Shown: positions 53,633 to 63,103 of the stretch, in pieces
Position numbering within the stretch: position 1 is the first letter of the stretch
Layout of the letters: every line of letters starts with the position of its first letter
Source: Opitutia bacterium
GTDB taxonomy: Bacteria > Verrucomicrobiota > Verrucomicrobiia > Opitutales > UBA953
NCBI GenBank assembly: GCA_947378845.1
Contig: CANCLQ010000002.1
Span: 1 to 64,000, forward strand
DNA: 64,000 nt
Direction of reading: 5' to 3'
Notes under the pieces: model-generated
The model's database searches: none
Seen by the model: only the letters and a program-made list of their open reading frames with translations
Told to the model about the DNA's origin: nothing
Program-made: the position numbers and the translations under genes

Positions 53633-55776
53633 ACTATTCTTATAACTACTTGATAAACGACGACGGCCATAATCCAAGCCAGGATCGTCATGTAAAAGAA
53701 TGATGCAGCGGCCCATTTCCAGCCGCCCGTTTCTTGGGCCAGCGTTGCAATCGTCGGACCGCACTGCGAACAGAGCGCGAAGAAAACCATTAAGGCCAAC
53801 ACGGCGGCCAATGAGAAGATGGGCGTACCAGTGCGCGGGCCATTGAGCCACTTCGCTTCTTGCATCGCTTGTCGTAAATGTTGGCTGTCGGCTTCCGCTC
53901 CTTTGCCGATAGAATAAGTAACGCCCAGTGTTGAGACGATTACTTCGCGCGCAGGGAAGCTCGCCAATACACCTACAGTAATCTTCCAGTCGAAGCCACA
54001 GGGATCAAAGACGGGTTGAACGGCTTTGCCGAATCGACCCATCCATGATTGCTCAATCATCGCCGCTTGAGTGCGTGCTTGCAGCTCATGTGACGACAGT
54101 GCGGGCTCTGCGGCTCTAATCTTTTCCGCCATCTGCGCATCGCGCGGGAAATAACAAAGTGCCCAAATAATAATTGTGATGGCAAAGATTACTGTACCCG
54201 CTTTCGAAATAAATTCGGCGGCGTTTTGCCACATACGCCAAATCACATCGCGAGGCTTGGGCATTTGATAGCGCGGAAGCTCTAAAACAAATGGCTGTGG
54301 CTTCACCTTCAAAATAAAACGCGTCAGCACAAACGCTGTCGGCACTGCGAAAATTAATCCGACACAATGCATGCCGACCATCACAACAGATTCCCAGCCT
54401 GGACCATAAAGCGGGCCGATAAAAGCGGCGCACATTAATGCATAAATCGGGAAGCGTGCCGAACAACTCATGAATGGCACGGCAAATGCAGTAGCTAAGC
54501 GTGCCTTCGGATCTTCAATTGTTCGCGTCGATAAAAGTCCGGGGATGGCACAGGCGAATCCGGATAAGAGCGGCACGAAACTTTTTCCGTTCAATCCGCA
54601 CCAACTAAAAAGACGGTCCATAATAAATGCCGCCCGTGCCATGTAGCCACTGTCTTCAAGAATACTAACGAAAAGGAAGAGGATGAGAATCTGCGGCAAG
54701 AATACTAGGAACGCACCCACGCCAGCGATAATGCCGTCGGTCACTAAACTTTGTAGCATCGGCGTACCTGCTAGCGCTGGAGCCACAACTGCTTTCAGAA
54801 AATCTACGCCCGCTTGAATCCATTGCATTGGGAATTTCGCCAGCCAGAAGACCGAGGCGAATAATCCGAGCATGATACCGGTGAACAAAATCGGGCCCAT
54901 GACGCGGTGTAATAACACTCGATCGAGTGCTGCCGCATTACCCTGCTTGCCTGCACCACCAGAAGTCACGCCATCTAAAACTTTTCTTAGGTGTGCGTAG
55001 TGAATCAAAGGTTCGGCCGCCAAAGGATTATATCCTGCAGCGCGGACTTGGTCGCGCGCCTGGCGGATAATCGGCTCGCGCTTTGCCTGCGACCAACCAA
55101 GTCGATCGCTCGTGTGCGCGTTGGAGCTAAATAAAATTCGCTGTGCATCAGCAGTCGAAGGTGCCACGCCCGTGTCATTCTTCACGGCTTGCACAATCAC
55201 ATCGAGGGCCGACTCAACTTGTGCGGGCCAAGCCAAGCGCGACATCTTCGGCTTCTTGTTAACGACTTCGGCGATCGCACGTCGTACGGATGCAATTCCT
55301 TCGCCCTTCCAGGCAGACGATAAAACCACGGGCACACCGCCTAAGCGCTGCGATAAAAGCTGTGTATCAATTTTTAATCCCTGCTCATGTGCTACATCGG
55401 CTTGATTTAAAACCAACGCCAACGGCAAATTAAGTTCGGCCAATTGGGATGCTAAGAATAAATTTCTTAAAAGGTTCGTCGCATCTAAAACCACGACGAT
55501 GGCGTCGGGCTGTTGACTGCCTTCGAGTGAGCCGAGCAAAACATCCGTGACCACTTGCTCATCGGGCGAAGCCGCAGCCAAAGAATAAAGGCCGGGCAAA
55601 TCTACGAGCTCTACTTTTAATCCATCGCCGCAATCGCAGCGTCCAGATTTTCGCGCGACCGTTACGCCAGGATAATTTCCTACTTTCTGACGGAGACCCG
55701 TCAGCGCATTAAATAATGTAGACTTACCCGTGTTCGGGTTGCCGACGAGTGCGACGGTGATTTCTTTGGCACTCAT
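53629..55776 (-). CDS. feoB: ferrous iron transporter FeoB
   Basis: 715 residues from ATG 55776. GTPase domain: G1 VGNPNTGKSTLFNALTG, G3 DLPGLYSLAAASPDE, G4 LNQADVAHE. A helical guanine-dissociation-inhibitor region follows, then about eight membrane segments with the two Gate motifs (FVPLLSGFACAIPGL and CSARFPIYALMCAAFI). It takes up Fe2+ across the inner membrane. Its ATG overlaps the feoA stop by four bases. Confidence 0.96.
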   Translation of the reverse strand: MSAKEITVALVGNPNTGKSTLFNALTGLRQKVGNYPGVTVARKSGRCDCGDGLKVELVDLPGLYSLAAASPDEQVVTDVLLGSLEGSQQPDAIVVVLDATNLLRNLFLASQLAELNLPLALVLNQADVAHEQGLKIDTQLLSQRLGGVPVVLSSAWKGEGIASVRRAIAEVVNKKPKMSRLAWPAQVESALDVIVQAVKNDTGVAPSTADAQRILFSSNAHTSDRLGWSQAKREPIIRQARDQVRAAGYNPLAAEPLIHYAHLRKVLDGVTSGGAGKQGNAAALDRVLLHRVMGPILFTGIMLGLFASVFWLAKFPMQWIQAGVDFLKAVVAPALAGTPMLQSLVTDGIIAGVGAFLVFLPQILILFLFVSILEDSGYMARAAFIMDRLFSWCGLNGKSFVPLLSGFACAIPGLLSTRTIEDPKARLATAFAVPFMSCSARFPIYALMCAAFIGPLYGPGWESVVMVGMHCVGLIFAVPTAFVLTRFILKVKPQPFVLELPRYQMPKPRDVIWRMWQNAAEFISKAGTVIFAITIIIWALCYFPRDAQMAEKIRAAEPALSSHELQARTQAAMIEQSWMGRFGKAVQPVFDPCGFDWKITVGVLASFPAREVIVSTLGVTYSIGKGAEADSQHLRQAMQEAKWLNGPRTGTPIFSLAAVLALMVFFALCSQCGPTIATLAQETGGWKWAAASFFYMTILAWIMAVVVYQVVIRIV

Positions 55777-56036
55777 GACGACTTCTTGGGGCGTTGCACC
55801 GGACAATCGGCCGCAACATCGACGATTAAACTTTCCGCTTCAGCGAGGCGAAGGCTGACCACCTGTCCTCCGAACTCAATCGCCAGCGGATCGCCCAACG
55901 GCGCCCGACGAACGAGCTTCAAAACCATCCCAGGCAACAAGCCCAAAGCCATCAAACGCTGGTCCACCGCACGCTCGGGGTTGAGCGAAGCTAGTTTGCC
56001 GTACTGGCCTGGTAGCAGTTGTGAAAGAGGCGTCAC
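55773..56036 (-). CDS. feoA: ferrous iron transport protein FeoA
   Basis: 87 residues, an SH3-like FeoA domain (LLPGQYGKLASLNPER, LMALGLLPGMVLKLVRRAPLGDPLAIEF, VSLRLAEAESLI). It starts at GTG 56036. It is first in the feoA-feoB-small protein operon and supports FeoB. Confidence 0.9.
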   Translation of the reverse strand: MTPLSQLLPGQYGKLASLNPERAVDQRLMALGLLPGMVLKLVRRAPLGDPLAIEFGGQVVSLRLAEAESLIVDVAADCPVQRPKKSS

Positions 56037-56043
56037 GCTAATT

Positions 56044-56062
56044 GAGAATGAGTCTCATTATG
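56044..56062. promoter_or_regulatory. Fur-like palindrome upstream of feoA
   Basis: A perfect 13-base palindrome AATGAG-T-CTCATT (56047-56059) with TGAG before and ATG after is like a Fur box, 11 bases before the feoA start. An iron-responsive repressor site is expected here; the exact regulator (Fur, DtxR/MntR type) is not shown. Confidence 0.6.
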
Positions 56063-56156
56063 TTTAAGCTGCGGCCCGTTTATGTCAAACGCAGACCCGC
56101 CATGACCATATAATGTGAGTCTCGCACGCCCAGAAAACTGTACCTATAGATATTAA

Positions 56157-57665
56157 ATGCCCGACCCGGAATTTTCCGTCCCCGCAGAATTCTCAGCACC
56201 CGACACCCGGGGCCTTGGGGGTCACCCACGCGGACTGACCAACTTATTTTTCGCCGAAATGTGGGAGCGCTTTTCGTACTACGGAATGCGCGCCCTGCTC
56301 ATTCTGTTCATGGTCGCCCCGATCGCAACCGGCGGAATGGGCATGGACCAAAAATCCGCGGCACAGATTTACGGCAACTACACGATGGCCAGTTACATGG
56401 TGTGTATTCTCGGTGGTTATATTGCAGATAATTTTATCGGGGCACGCCGCGCAGTTCTCATCGGCGGATTTATAATTACGGCTGGTCACTACACGCTGGC
56501 GCTTAATTCGACGGCGACTTTTTACGGCGGTCTTATTCTTGTCGCGCTGGGCACCGGATTGCTGAAACCAAACATCAGCACTCTTGTCGGCGGACTCTAC
56601 TCGAGTAACGACGAACGACGCGACGCTGGCTTCTCGCTTTTTTACATGGGAATTAATTTGGGCGCCTTCGCCGCACCGCTCGTAACGGGCTGGCTCGCTC
56701 AAAGCGAAGAGTTCCGCACGCTCCTCATTGGCTGGGGACTCGACCCCGCGCACTCTTGGCACTGGGGTTTCGGCGCAGCTGGCGTCGGCATGACTGCTGG
56801 AATGTGGGTTTATATTCGTCGTATAGATTGGATTAAACATATCGGCAATCCGCCCGCACCCGGCTCGCACAAGCCATGGGCTAAGCTTTTTTTCGTAGCT
56901 GTCGGCACCCTTGCTTTATTGGGGCTAATGATGTTGTCCGATTATGAACCGCGCATCGCTTATATTATCTATGCGATACCCGTCGCAGGCGTAATTTATT
57001 TTGGAATTATTTTGAAAGACGAAGACAGCCGACGACTGGCCGCGATTCTTATCTTTTTTATCGCGGCGATTGTTTTCTGGGCAGTCTATGAACAAGCGGG
57101 CTCGTCGCTCACGCTTTTTGCCGACGAACTAACGCGTAATGAAATCGGTAGCTGGAAATTTCCGTCGTCTTATTTCCAATCCGTGAACGCGATCTTCATC
57201 GTCGCGGTCGCGCCGATCTTCGCCTGGCTCTGGATTTGGCTCGGACATCGCCAACCTTCGACGCCATTTAAATTTGCACTGGGGCTCGGGTTCATGGGCC
57301 TCTCCTTCGCACTCATGATGCCAGCATCGCAACTCACCGCCGCCGGGCGCGTCAGTCCATGGTGGCTAGTCGGCGTTTACTTCCTGCAAACACTCGGCGA
57401 AATGTGCCTCAGTCCCGTGGGCTTGAGCACGATGACCAAGTTAGCACCCGCTCGCTTGGTTGGTCTGGTTATGGGTATCTGGTTCCTCGCTATGAGCCTC
57501 GGCAATAAACTCGCAGGCGTCATCGCCGAAGATTTCGCCTCCACCAATCCGCAGGCGCTTTCTAATTTCTTTTTTCAGCAAACCATCGTGGTGGCCGCCG
57601 CAACATTGGCTCTGTTTTTACTTACGCCTTGGGTTCGCCGCTTAATGGGCAAACACCATCACTAA
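56157..57665 (+). CDS. POT family proton-dependent oligopeptide transporter
   Basis: 502 residues and about 12-14 membrane segments. NLFFAEMWERFSYYGMRALL is the POT helix-1 motif ExxERFxYY that couples protons to di/tripeptides, and GLLKPNISTLVGGLY and FSLFYMGINLGAF follow. It likely imports peptides from the surroundings. It ends with a stop that overlaps the exodeoxyribonuclease gene by four bases (CTAA). Confidence 0.93.
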   Translation: MPDPEFSVPAEFSAPDTRGLGGHPRGLTNLFFAEMWERFSYYGMRALLILFMVAPIATGGMGMDQKSAAQIYGNYTMASYMVCILGGYIADNFIGARRAVLIGGFIITAGHYTLALNSTATFYGGLILVALGTGLLKPNISTLVGGLYSSNDERRDAGFSLFYMGINLGAFAAPLVTGWLAQSEEFRTLLIGWGLDPAHSWHWGFGAAGVGMTAGMWVYIRRIDWIKHIGNPPAPGSHKPWAKLFFVAVGTLALLGLMMLSDYEPRIAYIIYAIPVAGVIYFGIILKDEDSRRLAAILIFFIAAIVFWAVYEQAGSSLTLFADELTRNEIGSWKFPSSYFQSVNAIFIVAVAPIFAWLWIWLGHRQPSTPFKFALGLGFMGLSFALMMPASQLTAAGRVSPWWLVGVYFLQTLGEMCLSPVGLSTMTKLAPARLVGLVMGIWFLAMSLGNKLAGVIAEDFASTNPQALSNFFFQQTIVVAAATLALFLLTPWVRRLMGKHHH

Positions 57666-58432
57666 CCTAATTCTGCGGTGACGGAAACGGATACCGGGCA
57701 GTGGTCCGAGCCCGTGATCTTGTCGTGTATCTCGGGCGACTCCCATTTTAATCCATCCGAAGCCAAACAGTAATCTAAGCGCCAGCCGATGTTGCGCTCG
57801 CGAATGCCAGGTCGATAACTCCACCAACTATAACGCTGGGCGAGCGTAGGATTCTTCGCGCGGAAAGTATCTGCAAACCCGTGGCCGTCTAAGAGCTGTG
57901 TAAATGATTCACGTTCTTCGTCGGTGAATCCTGCGTTGCGACGATTGGTTGCTGGATTTGCTAAATCGATCTCTGCATGTGCGACATTTAAATCTCCACA
58001 CACGATAACTGATTTTTTCTTGGCGAGCTTTGCCAAGTGCTTTCGGAAGTCCGCATCCCATTGTAATCGATAATCTAAGCGCTCTAACTCGCGCTGCGAA
58101 TTCGGCACATAGGCACTCACGACAAAGAGGTCGCGAAATTCTGCGGTGACCACGCGGCCTTCATCTGGGTGCTCGCCGGGGAAATCGGTAACCACGCTGA
58201 TAGGCGCAACCTTCGAGAGAATCGCTGTTCCAGAATAACCTTTTTTCTCAGCCTGGTGCCAAAACTGATGCGGAAAATTTAACCCCAATGTTTGGGCTGT
58301 CACCGTCTCGCACTTAGTTTCCTGTAAACAAAGTACATCAGGCGAAGACGCAGCGATAAATTCGCTCAAGCCCTTACCTAAGGCGGAACGCACACCGTTC
58401 ACGTTCCACGAAAAAATCTTTTGCTTACTCAC
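57662..58432 (-). CDS. xthA: exodeoxyribonuclease III
   Basis: 256 residues from GTG 58432 (opening SKQKIFSWNVNGVRS); ATG 58471 would give 13 more residues and overlap the IMP dehydrogenase gene. Motifs LCLQETKCE, VVSAYVPNSQ, CGDLNVAHAEIDLANP and GSDHCPVSVS are the EEP nuclease sites. It acts at abasic sites in base-excision repair. Confidence 0.93.
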   Translation of the reverse strand: MSKQKIFSWNVNGVRSALGKGLSEFIAASSPDVLCLQETKCETVTAQTLGLNFPHQFWHQAEKKGYSGTAILSKVAPISVVTDFPGEHPDEGRVVTAEFRDLFVVSAYVPNSQRELERLDYRLQWDADFRKHLAKLAKKKSVIVCGDLNVAHAEIDLANPATNRRNAGFTDEERESFTQLLDGHGFADTFRAKNPTLAQRYSWWSYRPGIRERNIGWRLDYCLASDGLKWESPEIHDKITGSDHCPVSVSVTAELG

Positions 58433-58448
58433 TCGATTAATCGTCCGT

Positions 58449-60023
58449 TTAGGAACCCGCCTTGATTTCAATCACGTCATGCGGTGCGGCTTCGCGCTGA
58501 CCTGCTGGCGTAACTCGGATGTAGCGAGCCTTCTCGCGGTGTTCCGCTAAATTCTTTGCACCCAAATAACCGAGGCCGCTTTGAACGCCGCCTGCTAAAT
58601 TACCTAAGACTTGATCCACGGTGCCGGAAACTTCTTTCAGCGCTTCAATACCTTCGGCGGCAACCTTGTTAAACTTGCCCGAAGCAGTGTGTCCGTAGCG
58701 CGCCGCTGAACCTTTGCGCATCGCTTCGTGTGAACCCATACCGCGGTATTCTTTATAAGTCTTACCGTTAATTTCCATGAGCTTCCCTGGAGCCTCGCGA
58801 CTACCAGCCAATAAGCCGCCGAGAATAATTGCGTCGGCCAAGGTCAACGCCTTCACGATATCGCCACTCTTGGAGATTCCGCCGTCAGCGATAATGCGAA
58901 CGCCTTTGCGTGCAGCGGAACGTGATGCGACGTACAGTGCAGTGAGCTGCGGAATGCCTACGCCTGCGACCATGCGAGTCGTACAAATGGAGCCTGGTCC
59001 TTGACCAATCTTAATCGCGTCAGCACCGGCATCAGCTAAGAACTCAACGCCTTCACCGCTGGTGACGTTGCCGGCAATTAACGTGAGTCCCTTGTGCTGT
59101 TTGCGTAGCATGCGAAGCGCGTCGCCCACACCCTTGGTGTGTCCGTGTGCTGTCGAAATAGCGAGAGCGTCTGCACCTTCAGCCACTAAGGCGGCTACGT
59201 GAGACAAGAAGGCATCTTGATCGATTTCGCCTTCTGGCGTGCGAGGAACTGAGACGGCTACACCGACACGAAGACTAAAATTGCTATCGCGGGTAGGGCG
59301 AACGTGTGCGCGTGATTCTTCAGAAATGCGCTCGATGTCGCTAAGAGTAAATAAACCGCGCAGTTGATTTTTTGCGTCGACGACGAGGAGCTTGTTCTGG
59401 CCGACGTTTTCGGAGAATAATTTATCGGCTTTCGCAATTGGGTCTTTGCCGAGATCTTTTTCGACTACACTGAAGACTTTATCACGAGGGATCATCACTT
59501 CGGCAACCTTACGGCGGCCATGTCGTTCTTTCACTGCGCTGCCTGGCAGTAATCCCATCAAGGCATTATCGCGATTAACGACGGGGAAGGTGCTGAAAGC
59601 TAAGCCCTCGGCTTCGATACGCTGTAATACTTCCGCAATCGTGTGCTCAGGCGAAACCACGGCGGGGTCGCCAATCATGCCGTGAATGTGATTTTTCACG
59701 CGGCGGACCTCGGCGACCTGCTCAGCAGGCTTCATATTATAATGCAGCAGTCCGAGACCTCCGTTTAGAGCCATGGCGATGGCCATTTTATGCTCAGTCA
59801 CGGTGTCCATGTCCGACGAAACAATCGGGAGCGAGATACTAAGGGAGTCCGAGAGCGACGAATCCAGTCGAGTCATCCGTGGCAAAATTTCTGAATAACG
59901 AGTGGCGAGTGAGACGTCGTCGTACGTCAAACCCAAGCCGGCATTCGCCATGAAGAATGGATCGGCGGGAAGGTAAAAGCGCTCGTCCAGTGAAACGCGG
60001 GCCTTGTTTTTTGAGGAAGCCAT
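58449..60023 (-). CDS. guaB: IMP dehydrogenase
   Basis: 524 residues from ATG 60023. A CBS pair (about 110-240) is inserted in the barrel. [20 protein letters not shown] holds the catalytic Cys, and [16 protein letters not shown] and GMGSHEAM follow the phosphate site. It converts IMP to XMP on the route to GMP. The gene diverges from menC. Confidence 0.95.
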   Translation of the reverse strand: MASSKNKARVSLDERFYLPADPFFMANAGLGLTYDDVSLATRYSEILPRMTRLDSSLSDSLSISLPIVSSDMDTVTEHKMAIAMALNGGLGLLHYNMKPAEQVAEVRRVKNHIHGMIGDPAVVSPEHTIAEVLQRIEAEGLAFSTFPVVNRDNALMGLLPGSAVKERHGRRKVAEVMIPRDKVFSVVEKDLGKDPIAKADKLFSENVGQNKLLVVDAKNQLRGLFTLSDIERISEESRAHVRPTRDSNFSLRVGVAVSVPRTPEGEIDQDAFLSHVAALVAEGADALAISTAHGHTKGVGDALRMLRKQHKGLTLIAGNVTSGEGVEFLADAGADAIKIGQGPGSICTTRMVAGVGIPQLTALYVASRSAARKGVRIIADGGISKSGDIVKALTLADAIILGGLLAGSREAPGKLMEINGKTYKEYRGMGSHEAMRKGSAARYGHTASGKFNKVAAEGIEALKEVSGTVDQVLGNLAGGVQSGLGYLGAKNLAEHREKARYIRVTPAGQREAAPHDVIEIKAGS

Positions 60024-60115
60024 AGTGGTCGGTTTCCCCAAAGGGTGTTAAGTACCACCTACCTTGGTGGCAATTTGATTTTGCGACTTTGAGTTAATTC
60101 CCGATACTCTTCCTG

Positions 60116-61066
60116 ATGAATAGCGGAAAATACGAGTTTTTGAGGGTTCGACGACGATTTCGTCAGCCCCTCGTGACCGCGAGTGGCACAATCGAGTCTT
60201 TGGACCGCATTCTACTTCGTACCGAAAATAATGGGGAAATTGGCTACGGGGAAATTTCGCCATGGCCGACCTTTCCGACGGAAACTATCGACGAGGCCAG
60301 CGAGGTCCTTCGTTCCGCCCAAGGAAATCTTTCTCACTTATCGGCCACAGTGGCCGCAGATAAAAATTCTTTTCCGTGTCTGCGCTCAGCCCTCAGCAGC
60401 TGCGCGGCATGGAACGAAATAAAAAACTTCGGTGGTAAACTAAACTGCGCCGGCTTACTCACGACGATCAGCGTCGGTCTTGCTCAAGAAAAATGGCGCG
60501 AGGGATTTAAAACACTGAAGCTTAAAATCAGCAGCCAAACGGCTTTAGCTGAAGTAAAAAATGTTTTGGCGGTATCACCGGCAGATTGTTTTCTCCGTCT
60601 CGATGCTAACGGCTCCTTAGATCTAGCGGCAGCACGGACGTGGGCTGAGTTCGCGCGTACAGAAAAACAAATTGATTTCATCGAACAACCGTTGCCCGTC
60701 GATCATGCAGGCTACGCCTCGTTGGGTCCTAATAAAATTGCTCTCGATGAGTCCTTCCTTGCCCCCGGCGGAATGCAATGGAGTGGACCGGTTGTTGTTA
60801 AGCCGGCGCTCGTGGGCGACTGGCAAGAGTTTCGTCAATGGCGCGCCACACACGCGGGCCCTGTTATCTATTCGTCTGCATTTGAAACAGCGATTGGTCG
60901 ACAGGGCGCACTGTGGCTCGCCGCCCAAGAACCTTCAACGATTGCACATGGTTTTGATACGCTAGGGCGCTTCGAAAACGATGCATGCGACCACCATTCG
61001 GCGGGGCCCGTCGTCGCTGGACGCAGCGACCTTGATTGGGCTAAAATCTGGAAAGAACTCTCATGA
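60116..61066 (+). CDS. menC: o-succinylbenzoate synthase
   Basis: 316 residues of the enolase superfamily. LKLKISSQTA gives the KxK, FLRLDANGSLD the first metal Asp, FIEQPL the second acid, ALDESF the third and VVKPALVGDW the second catalytic Lys. Linked to a MenE-like ligase by a 4-base overlap, so the product is o-succinylbenzoate for menaquinone. Other men genes are not here. Confidence 0.88.
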   Translation: MNSGKYEFLRVRRRFRQPLVTASGTIESLDRILLRTENNGEIGYGEISPWPTFPTETIDEASEVLRSAQGNLSHLSATVAADKNSFPCLRSALSSCAAWNEIKNFGGKLNCAGLLTTISVGLAQEKWREGFKTLKLKISSQTALAEVKNVLAVSPADCFLRLDANGSLDLAAARTWAEFARTEKQIDFIEQPLPVDHAGYASLGPNKIALDESFLAPGGMQWSGPVVVKPALVGDWQEFRQWRATHAGPVIYSSAFETAIGRQGALWLAAQEPSTIAHGFDTLGRFENDACDHHSAGPVVAGRSDLDWAKIWKELS

Positions 61067-62268
61067 GAGGCCTCGCCGTTTTTCATTCCGATTATAAAAC
61101 TTACCTTGAAGAAGTTCTCAAAGGTCACGCTATCGCGCGCCCAATTTTTTTAGGCAATCCTCGCTGGGAACATAATGAGCTTCAGGCTGCCGCTAACCTC
61201 ATTCCGCGCGGCACACCTGTAGCGGGGAGCAATTTAGTTCCGCACGGACCTGTTCCCGCAAATTGGCCCGACCACTGGATGGATTGTTTTATGATTCCCA
61301 CCGGCGGAACGGGCGGACGAGTTAAATTTGTTATTCATAATAAAAAAACACTTCGCGCTGCCGCCAAAGGATTACAAGACGCGCTTGAAGCGCGCGGATT
61401 TTCTCCTGTGCTGCACGGCGCAAGCTTCACTCCGCCTTGGCATGTGAGCGGACTGATGCCCGTCTGGCGCGCAAAGGTGTCCGGCGGTGAGTATGGCATT
61501 TATGACGGACGCTTCTTAGCCACCGCGCCACTTCCAGAAATTAAATTACCGTTGCATGGAACAACTGTTGCGTCGCTCGTGCCCACGCAACTATCCCGCA
61601 TCATTCATCATCCCGATGGACTGACTTGGCTACGCAGATTCAAAGTCATTCTACTCGGCGGGTCATCCATTCCCCATCAAGTGCTCGATGAAATCCGCAT
61701 TCATCATCTGCCCGTCTACGTAACTTACGGCATGACCGAAACCGCGGCCGCTTGTGCACTCTGTCCACCCGAACGTATTTGGCAGGGAAAAAGTCTAGCG
61801 GGTACGCCTCTGCCGGGAGTGCATTTTAAATCGGTGAACCATAAAATCATCGTCGACTCTCCTGCGCTCGGACAGGGCTATTGGAACGGCGAACCTTTTT
61901 CGCATCCATACGAAACTGGCGACCTTGGTACTGTTCACGCTGACGGGACTATTGAGATCCATGGCCGCGCGGATCGCGTAATTATTACTGGCGGCGAGAA
62001 AGTTGACCCTGAGCGCGTCGAAACCGTTTTAAAATCTTCGGGGGTCGTTCAAGACATTCACGTGTTTGGAGTTGTTGATGCAGTCTGGGGCGAAAGCGTC
62101 GTGGCCTGCGTGGTCGCAAACGAATATAACACGGCAGCGATTCACAAAGCCGCGGAAGCGCTCGAAGCCGCAGCTCGACCCAAGCATTACATCTTCGTCG
62201 AAAAACTTCCGCTCGATCTACGCGGAAAGTTTGACCGCGCGGCAGCCGAGCGATTGCTTCAGCGTTAA
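61063..62268 (+). CDS. menE: o-succinylbenzoate-CoA ligase (MenE-like)
   Basis: 401 residues, short for the family. [20 protein letters not shown] is the AMP-phosphate loop, [17 protein letters not shown] and [20 protein letters not shown] are core motifs, and the last lysine [11 protein letters not shown] is the catalytic one. About 60 residues of the usual N-terminal subdomain are missing or reduced. It activates o-succinylbenzoate with CoA. Its stop interlocks with the kdsA stop (TTAA). Confidence 0.87.
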   Translation: MRGLAVFHSDYKTYLEEVLKGHAIARPIFLGNPRWEHNELQAAANLIPRGTPVAGSNLVPHGPVPANWPDHWMDCFMIPTGGTGGRVKFVIHNKKTLRAAAKGLQDALEARGFSPVLHGASFTPPWHVSGLMPVWRAKVSGGEYGIYDGRFLATAPLPEIKLPLHGTTVASLVPTQLSRIIHHPDGLTWLRRFKVILLGGSSIPHQVLDEIRIHHLPVYVTYGMTETAAACALCPPERIWQGKSLAGTPLPGVHFKSVNHKIIVDSPALGQGYWNGEPFSHPYETGDLGTVHADGTIEIHGRADRVIITGGEKVDPERVETVLKSSGVVQDIHVFGVVDAVWGESVVACVVANEYNTAAIHKAAEALEAAARPKHYIFVEKLPLDLRGKFDRAAAERLLQR

Positions 62269-63059
62269 GCGCGAACAGCTTTCCAGACGCGCAAACAGGA
62301 TTCCACGAGCGCAGGGAATTCAGCTAATGGCACTTGGCTGGGTCCGTCGGAAATAGCTTTCGATGGATCCGGGTGCGTCTCCATGAATAAACCATCAGCT
62401 CCCGCAGCGAGTGCGGCCTTCGCTAAAACTGGAACATACTCGCGCTGACCGCCCGAGGAGCCACCAGCTGCACCAGGCAACTGCACCGCATGGGTTGCGT
62501 CCATAATCGTGGGGTGACCGAAGCCGCCCATGATTGGGAATGAACGCATATCCACTACCAGATTCTGATAACCAAAAGTTGTCCCGCGATCCGTCTGCCA
62601 AATTTCTGCGGCACCGGCGCCGTTTAATTTATCGACGACGAAACGCATTTCGAAGGGCGAAAGGAACTGACCCTTCTTCACATTGACCACGCGTCCGGTT
62701 TTTGCAGCAGCGACCAAGAGGTCGGTCTGGCGACACATGAAGGCGGGGATCTGTAAAACGTCAGCGACCTTGCCGACCTGCGCACATTGATCAGGGCCGT
62801 GGATGTCCGTGAGCACGGAAAATCCGTAATCCTTTTTCACCATCGCTAGTAGAGCGAGGCCAGCCTCCATACCAGGACCGCGGTCGCCGCCCAACGAGGT
62901 GCGATTAGCCTTATCGTAAGAACCTTTAAAAATAATATTAAGCTCGGGATGCTTTGCGGCCAATGCCTTGAGCTCTTTGGCCACGGTGCGGCAATTGGAT
63001 TCCGATTCGAGCGAGCAAGGTCCCGCGATCAGCAAAAGTCGGCGCTTATCGAATAGCAT
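62265..63059 (-). CDS. kdsA: 3-deoxy-D-manno-octulosonate 8-phosphate synthase
   Basis: 264 residues from ATG 63059. [32 protein letters not shown] and [17 protein letters not shown] are the PEP and arabinose-5-phosphate binding segments. It makes KDO-8-phosphate for the inner core of lipopolysaccharide, which fits the rest of the outer-membrane genes. The PolX gene is 44 bases away upstream. Confidence 0.96.
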   Translation of the reverse strand: MLFDKRRLLLIAGPCSLESESNCRTVAKELKALAAKHPELNIIFKGSYDKANRTSLGGDRGPGMEAGLALLAMVKKDYGFSVLTDIHGPDQCAQVGKVADVLQIPAFMCRQTDLLVAAAKTGRVVNVKKGQFLSPFEMRFVVDKLNGAGAAEIWQTDRGTTFGYQNLVVDMRSFPIMGGFGHPTIMDATHAVQLPGAAGGSSGGQREYVPVLAKAALAAGADGLFMETHPDPSKAISDGPSQVPLAEFPALVESCLRVWKAVRA

Positions 63060-63103
63060 GACTCTTTTTAGAAGAAGATTATCACTGAGGGCGAGCCGTA
63101 ACC

